Assembly (NCBI GenBank): GCA_964487545.1 | Contig: CAZARI010000038.1 | Location: forward strand, 1-28,294 | From: SKUL01 sp964487545 | GTDB lineage: Bacteria; Bacteroidota; Bacteroidia; Flavobacteriales_D; SKUL01 | Length of the DNA: 28,294 nt | Reading direction: 5' to 3' | Shown here: one piece after another, positions 25,042 through 28,294 of the stretch | How positions within the stretch are numbered: the first letter of the stretch is position 1 | How the letters are laid out: each line of letters starts with the position of its first letter | The notes under the pieces: model-generated | What the model saw: the letters and a program-made list of their open reading frames with translations, nothing else | Told to the model about the DNA's origin: nothing | Databases searched by the model: none | Translations under genes and position numbers: made by a program

Positions 25042-25974
25042 ATGGATTACCGCAAATTTTTCCGCAATTATCTGGAGTTCTATCCGAGCGAAAAGAAAGG
25101 CGTTTTCCTGCTCAGTCTGCTCATATTGATTTGGATCATTGCTTTGTTTGTTTACACCAGAATGCCGGGCAAAATTGAAGATGATGTGGCGTTTGAAGAA
25201 GCCGTTAATGCTTATTATGCAGCACAAGTAGTGCAAGATCGAAGCACTCCAGCTCCCCAACCTGAAGGGGAAAATAAGTTGTGGAATCTGTTTTCTTTCA
25301 ACCCCAACACACTCTCTAAAGATTCTTTTCAACTGCTGGGGCTTTCCGAAAGGGTGGCCAATAATATTGTAAAATACCGTGAAAGCGGCGGAAGCTTCAA
25401 GTCAAGAGATGATCTGTCAAGAATATATTCGTTGAGCAGCGCTGACTTCGAAAAAATCAAACAATACATTCAGATTCCTACTCAGCGTGAGGAATACACA
25501 CCATATGAATCGGCTTTTGATGAAACCCAAGCTTTTGGTGATGCCGCAGCACCATCACGCAGTCGAGCCCAGATTATTGTTGAATTGAATACTGCTGACA
25601 CCAACGAGTTGAAACAGATTTTCGGCATCGGATCTTTTTTTGCACGTGAAATTGTGAACCGTAGAGAGGCACTTGGCGGATATCTTCATTTGGGTCAATT
25701 ACTAGAAATCTATAACCTCGACTCGGCACACCTGGATCAAATCGCTCCTCATCTCACACTCGACGCCCAATTGGTAAGGAAGATAAACATCAACACCGTT
25801 TCCATGGATGAGTTGAGAAAGCACCCATACTTTCCATATACGATTGCCAATTCGTTGGTTCGAATCAGGGAAGCCCACGGACCGTTCTCGTCGGTCGAGG
25901 AAGTGAAAAAATCACACCTCATCACCGATTCGATGTTTCAACACATACAACCCTATTTATCAGTTCATGACTAA
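25042..25974 (+). CDS. Membrane-anchored helix-hairpin-helix (ComEA-like) protein
   Basis: The 310-residue protein has a short basic N-terminus, one TM helix (about 21-40, FLLSLLILIWIIALFVY), then an outside-facing part with three helix-hairpin-helix units. They are near 95-140 (LGLSERVANNIVKYRESGG), 185-235 (FGIGSFFAREIVNRREALGG, INTA-like LNTADTNEL before it) and 248-308 (INTVSMDELRKHPYF, SLVRIREAHGPF). HhH pairs bind DNA backbones without sequence preference, and ComEA uses them in DNA uptake. Three units on a TM anchor suggest a periplasmic DNA-binding protein, but no other competence gene is visible. It overlaps apt by 8 bases. Confidence 0.88.
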   Translation: MDYRKFFRNYLEFYPSEKKGVFLLSLLILIWIIALFVYTRMPGKIEDDVAFEEAVNAYYAAQVVQDRSTPAPQPEGENKLWNLFSFNPNTLSKDSFQLLGLSERVANNIVKYRESGGSFKSRDDLSRIYSLSSADFEKIKQYIQIPTQREEYTPYESAFDETQAFGDAAAPSRSRAQIIVELNTADTNELKQIFGIGSFFAREIVNRREALGGYLHLGQLLEIYNLDSAHLDQIAPHLTLDAQLVRKININTVSMDELRKHPYFPYTIANSLVRIREAHGPFSSVEEVKKSHLITDSMFQHIQPYLSVHD

Positions 25975-26500
25975 TCTTACCCAAAGAGTTCAGCAAGCCA
26001 TTCGCGATGTGCCCGATTTTCCCAAGAAAGGAATACTTTTTAAAGACATAACCCCCATTTTATTAGATGCACAACTGAGTAATGACATCGTCTCTGCGCT
26101 GGCAACACAATACAGTCCGCATGCAGTGGATGCCATTGTAGGCGTTGAAAGTCGCGGCTTTTTCTTTGGATTTCCGCTGGCATTGGCCTTGGGAGTTCCG
26201 TTTATTCCTGTGCGCAAACAAGGAAAACTACCCTACGAAACCGTGTCCTATGCTTACGATCTGGAGTATGGCGCTTCCGTTATTGAAATGCACAGTGATG
26301 CGGTGCACAAAAATATGCGGGTGCTTATTCACGATGATTTATTGGCCACCGGTGGAACAGCAAAAGCAGCCGCCGAATTGGTGAAAAATCAAGGAGGCCG
26401 CATTGCAGGATTTTCGTTTCTGGTAGAATTGGGGTTTTTAAATGGGGCTAACAAAATTGCAGGATACGAAGCAGAAGTCAACAGTCTCGTTAAATTTTAA
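25967..26500 (+). CDS. apt: Adenine phosphoribosyltransferase
   Basis: This 177-residue cytoplasmic enzyme salvages adenine to AMP with PRPP. The N-terminal adenine-site stretch is DFPKKGILFKDITPIL (about 17-32), then GVESRGFFFGFPLA, and the PRPP-binding loop VLIHDDLLATGGTAKAA lies near 119-135. The length is the normal 170-180 for the family. Its ATG lies 8 bases before the end of the helix-hairpin-helix gene, so it is read from the same transcript. It ends 74 bases before rpsU, which has its own promoter. Confidence 0.97.
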   Translation: MTNLTQRVQQAIRDVPDFPKKGILFKDITPILLDAQLSNDIVSALATQYSPHAVDAIVGVESRGFFFGFPLALALGVPFIPVRKQGKLPYETVSYAYDLEYGASVIEMHSDAVHKNMRVLIHDDLLATGGTAKAAAELVKNQGGRIAGFSFLVELGFLNGANKIAGYEAEVNSLVKF

Positions 26501-26516
26501 AAAGGTTTTTCTTTGC

Positions 26517-26547
26517 TTGTTTAAGCAGAATAAAATTTTTAAATTTG
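26517..26547 (+). promoter_or_regulatory. Promoter of rpsU
   Basis: TTG at 26517-26519, a 20-base spacer and TAAATTTG at 26540-26547 match both promoter elements. The expected leader before the ATG at 26575 is about 20 bases and contains no GGAGG-like sequence. Confidence 0.72.
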
Positions 26548-26574
26548 CAGGCCAATTCATAAAACGAAGTTCAC

Positions 26575-26766
26575 ATGCTAATTATTCCTGTTAAAGAAGG
26601 AGAGAACATAGAGCGCGCGCTGAAACGCTACAAGAAGAAATTTGAACGCACCGGAACGATGCGGGCGTTGCGTTCTCGTCAGCACTTCACCAAGAAGTCT
26701 ATCGAAGAGCGAAAGAAGATGTTAAAAGCGCGTTATTCCAATAAAATCCGATTGGCGAACGAATAG
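26575..26766 (+). CDS. rpsU: 30S ribosomal protein S21
   Basis: The 63-residue protein begins MLIIPVKEGENIERALKRYK, the normal start of Bacteroidota bS21, and is strongly basic (TMRALRSRQHFTKKS). bS21 sits beside the 3' end of 16S rRNA; in Bacteroidota it helps to hide the anti-Shine-Dalgarno. No Shine-Dalgarno is seen before the ATG, though AAAGAAGGAGAG occurs at codons 6-10. A strong terminator follows 33 bases after the stop. It starts the block rpsU, xer, hpf, tRNA-Thr, which is a common order in the phylum. Confidence 0.97.
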   Translation: MLIIPVKEGENIERALKRYKKKFERTGTMRALRSRQHFTKKSIEERKKMLKARYSNKIRLANE

Positions 26767-26799
26767 ATCTGATAATTCAAATAATCTTCTCATATTTCA

Positions 26800-26834
26800 G
26801 GGGATGAAAACACCGGTTTTCATCCCCTTTTTTT
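26800..26834 (+). terminator. Strong terminator of rpsU touching the xer start codon
   Basis: Bases 26800-26811 (GGGGATGAAAAC) pair perfectly with 26816-26827, with a 4-base loop ACCG, followed by seven Ts (26828-26834). The ATG of the recombinase begins at 26835, so this hairpin and T-tract take the place of its 5' leader. Confidence 0.93.
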
Positions 26835-27719
26835 ATGCGATTAAAAGCCTTCATCGATTACATTGAGTTCGAAAAGCGGTATTCATCGCATACCGTCATA
26901 GCGTATTCCAATGATCTGAACCAGTTTCTGAAATTTGCAAAGGACCAATACGATGTTGTCCAACCCGACGAGATCACGCCTGTTTATATCCGATCATGGG
27001 TGGTTTATCTTATTGAGCAGGGATTGAGCAATCAGTCTGTCAACCGTAAAATTTCGTGTTTAAAAGCCTACTTTAAATATTTAAAGCGCACCAGCACCGT
27101 CAAGACCAATCCAATGGTTAAGGTGGTTGCTCCGAAAAGTGGCAAAAGACTCCCGATTTTTGTAGAAGAAAAGAACATGGAGGCGCTGTTTACTCCCGAT
27201 ATGTTTGCCAACGATTTTGAAGGCAAGCGTGACGCCCTGGTGATGGAATTATTCTACAACACAGGAATCCGATTATCCGAATTGATCAACCTCAAATCGC
27301 ACGATGTGGATTTGGCGCAGCAGCAGATCAAAGTCTTGGGAAAGAGAAACAAGGAGCGCCTTATCCCCATTACTCCCCGCATGAGGGACCTCATCCGCGA
27401 CTATCTGAACGAAAAGAAAACGCATTTTTCCGATAACCCCGAGGGCCATTTGATCGTAAAATCCGACGGTGTTAAATTGTACGAAAAGCTTGTTTATAGA
27501 ATCGTGAATCGCTACCTTGGTCTGGTTACTACGCTGAAAAAGAAAAGTCCGCACGTCTTGAGACATACCTTTGCCACTCATATGCTAAACAAAGGCGCCG
27601 ATCTGGGAGCGATCAAGGAGATTCTCGGACACTCCAGTCTTGCAGCAACCCAATTATACACCCACAATACGATAGCTCAATTAAAGGAAGTGCATAAAAA
27701 TGCGCACCCTAAAGGATAA
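26835..27719 (+). CDS. Tyrosine recombinase, XerC/XerD family
   Basis: The 294-residue protein has the SAM-like N-terminal domain (YIEFEKRYSSHTVIAYSNDLNQF, here split by role: residues 9-31) and a catalytic domain with all six active-site positions visible: R146 in TGIRLSEL, K170 in LGKRNKER, H240 and R243 in HVLRHTFA, H266 in LGHSSL and the nucleophile Y275 in QLYTHN. Length and setting (between rpsU and hpf) fit the chromosome-dimer resolvase used with dif, not a phage or transposon integrase. I cannot tell XerC from XerD. The ATG is directly after the rpsU terminator, so expression must come from read-through or from a promoter I do not recognise. Confidence 0.93.
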   Translation: MRLKAFIDYIEFEKRYSSHTVIAYSNDLNQFLKFAKDQYDVVQPDEITPVYIRSWVVYLIEQGLSNQSVNRKISCLKAYFKYLKRTSTVKTNPMVKVVAPKSGKRLPIFVEEKNMEALFTPDMFANDFEGKRDALVMELFYNTGIRLSELINLKSHDVDLAQQQIKVLGKRNKERLIPITPRMRDLIRDYLNEKKTHFSDNPEGHLIVKSDGVKLYEKLVYRIVNRYLGLVTTLKKKSPHVLRHTFATHMLNKGADLGAIKEILGHSSLAATQLYTHNTIAQLKEVHKNAHPKG

Positions 27720-27748
27720 TTTAATGTCTAACTGAAAAATTTACCGAC

Positions 27749-28057
27749 ATGCAATTAAACGTTCATTCAATCCAGTTCAAAGCCGATCAGAAACTGATCA
27801 ATTTCATTCAGGAAAAAGTTGACAAGCTCGAACAGTTTTTCGACCACATTATTGCCGGAGAGGTTATACTGAAGCTCGAAAAATCAGACGACAGCAAAAA
27901 CAAAATTGCCGAAATCAGAATTCATATTCCAGGAAAGGAACTCTTTGCAAAACGACAATGCAAAACTTTTGAGGAAGGAATCGACGAGTCGGTAGAGGCC
28001 CTGCGTCGCCAATTGATGAAATCTAAAGGTAAAAGACGCGTTCGTATGGCTTCATAA
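27749..28057 (+). CDS. hpf: Ribosome hibernation promoting factor (HPF/RaiA family, short form)
   Basis: The 102-residue protein fits the short HPF/YfiA family: MQLNVHSIQFKADQKLINFI, then LEQFFDHIIAGEVILKLEK, IHIPGKELFAKR, and the helix FEEGIDESVEALRRQL with a basic tail (KSKGKRRVR). These proteins bind the decoding centre of idle ribosomes in stationary phase. The long form's C-terminal dimerisation domain is absent. It begins 29 bases after the recombinase stop and is probably on the same transcript. A tRNA-Thr gene follows after a separate promoter. Confidence 0.95.
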   Translation: MQLNVHSIQFKADQKLINFIQEKVDKLEQFFDHIIAGEVILKLEKSDDSKNKIAEIRIHIPGKELFAKRQCKTFEEGIDESVEALRRQLMKSKGKRRVRMAS

Positions 28058-28131
28058 GCTGCGTTTCGGCGTAGTAAATCACCCCATTTTATGAAAGAAG
28101 GCATTTTTCGTTAAAATACTTTCAGATATTT

Positions 28132-28161
28132 TTTGTCTGGCGCGAAAAATTCATACATTTG
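28132..28161 (+). promoter_or_regulatory. Promoter of the tRNA-Thr unit
   Basis: TTTG at 28132-28135, an 18-base spacer and TACATTTG at 28154-28161 match both elements. The last base of the -7 element is also the first base of the hairpin that follows, so transcription would start inside the hairpin's 5' arm. Confidence 0.75.
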
Positions 28162-28193
28162 CAGACCTTTTTAAGAAGAGGTCTGCATTTTTT
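28161..28193 (+). terminator. Terminator-like hairpin overlapping the tRNA promoter
   Basis: GCAGACCT (28161-28168) pairs perfectly with AGGTCTGC (28179-28186) around a 10-base loop, followed by A and six Ts (28188-28193). It has the form of a terminator for the hpf message. RNA begun at the overlapping promoter would lack part of the 5' arm and could escape it. Confidence 0.7.
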
Positions 28194-28232
28194 GTTTGTA
28201 ACGTTCTTAAAATACTTAAAATTGGCTTTAAT

Positions 28233-28294
28233 GCCGGCATAGCTCAGTTGGCTAGAGCAGCTGATTTGTAATCAGCAGGTCGTGGGTTCGAGTC
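28233..28294 (+). tRNA. tRNA-Thr (anticodon TGT), cut by the right edge
   Basis: The acceptor arm begins GCCGGCA, then the D-arm GCTC-AGTTGGCTA-GAGC, the anticodon arm GCTGA-TTTGTAA-TCAGC with TGT at the anticodon (reads ACA, threonine), a five-base variable loop and the T-arm start GTGGG-TTCGAGT. About 12 bases (rest of the T-stem and the 3' acceptor strand) lie outside the window. In Bacteroidota this place usually begins a tRNA cluster followed by tuf, secE and nusG. Confidence 0.95.

Noticed and set aside
26835..27719. Tyrosine recombinase as sign of a mobile element
   Set aside because: Its length, active site and place between rpsU and hpf fit the housekeeping Xer protein; no attachment repeats or phage genes are nearby.

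Overview
The window is ordinary chromosomal DNA of a Bacteroidota bacterium, most likely Flavobacteriales (family not resolved). The evidence is: two kinds of type IX secretion (T9SS) C-terminal domain; SprB-like and gliding-associated surface proteins; a fused SecDF; a type III glutamine synthetase; the gene order rpsU / tyrosine recombinase / HPF / tRNA-Thr; almost no Shine-Dalgarno sequences; and several matches to the Bacteroidota promoter (-33 TTG or TTTG, 17-23 bases, -7 TAnnTTTG).

Layout. (a) 1-5720, minus strand: an ECF sigma factor, then one base later a membrane-anchored PKD / gliding-C-terminal-like protein, then, after a 112 bp gap, a very large secreted protein that runs off the left edge (1252 codons visible, no stop). 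That protein has a CUB-like domain and five tandem Ig-like units of exactly 85 residues. (b) 5721-6112: promoter region between divergent genes. (c) 6113-7051: malate dehydrogenase, ending in a terminator. (d) 7102-9384, minus strand: a secreted FG-GAP/VCBS repeat protein with a T9SS sorting tail. (e) 9572-13951, plus strand: secDF, terminator, tatA (TTG start), Ca/Na antiporter. (f) 14061-16250: glutamine synthetase III. (g) 16374-18392: an OmpA-family protein with the TPR / PD40 propeller / carboxypeptidase-regulatory-like / OmpA order known from PorE of the T9SS. (h) 18467-23074: a close-packed run purM, prfA, pyrF, DUF2851, PspC-like. (i) 23242-26500: an alanine:cation symporter carrying a signal peptide and Ig-like ectodomain, a membrane-anchored helix-hairpin-helix protein, and apt. 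(j) 26575 to the right edge: rpsU, terminator, xerC/xerD-like recombinase, HPF, and a truncated tRNA-Thr(TGT).

Together the genes cover protein export and the cell surface (secDF, tatA, T9SS cargo, PorE-like protein, ECF sigma operon), nucleotide metabolism (purM, pyrF, apt), nitrogen and central carbon metabolism (glnN, mdh), and translation (prfA, rpsU, hpf, tRNA). I see no CRISPR array, insertion sequence, prophage or clear new defence system. The more unusual points are the exact-length repeat array, a sorting-type domain on an apparently inner-membrane protein beside an ECF sigma factor, the Ig-like ectodomain on a symporter, and compact terminator/promoter/start-codon arrangements before xer and the tRNA gene.
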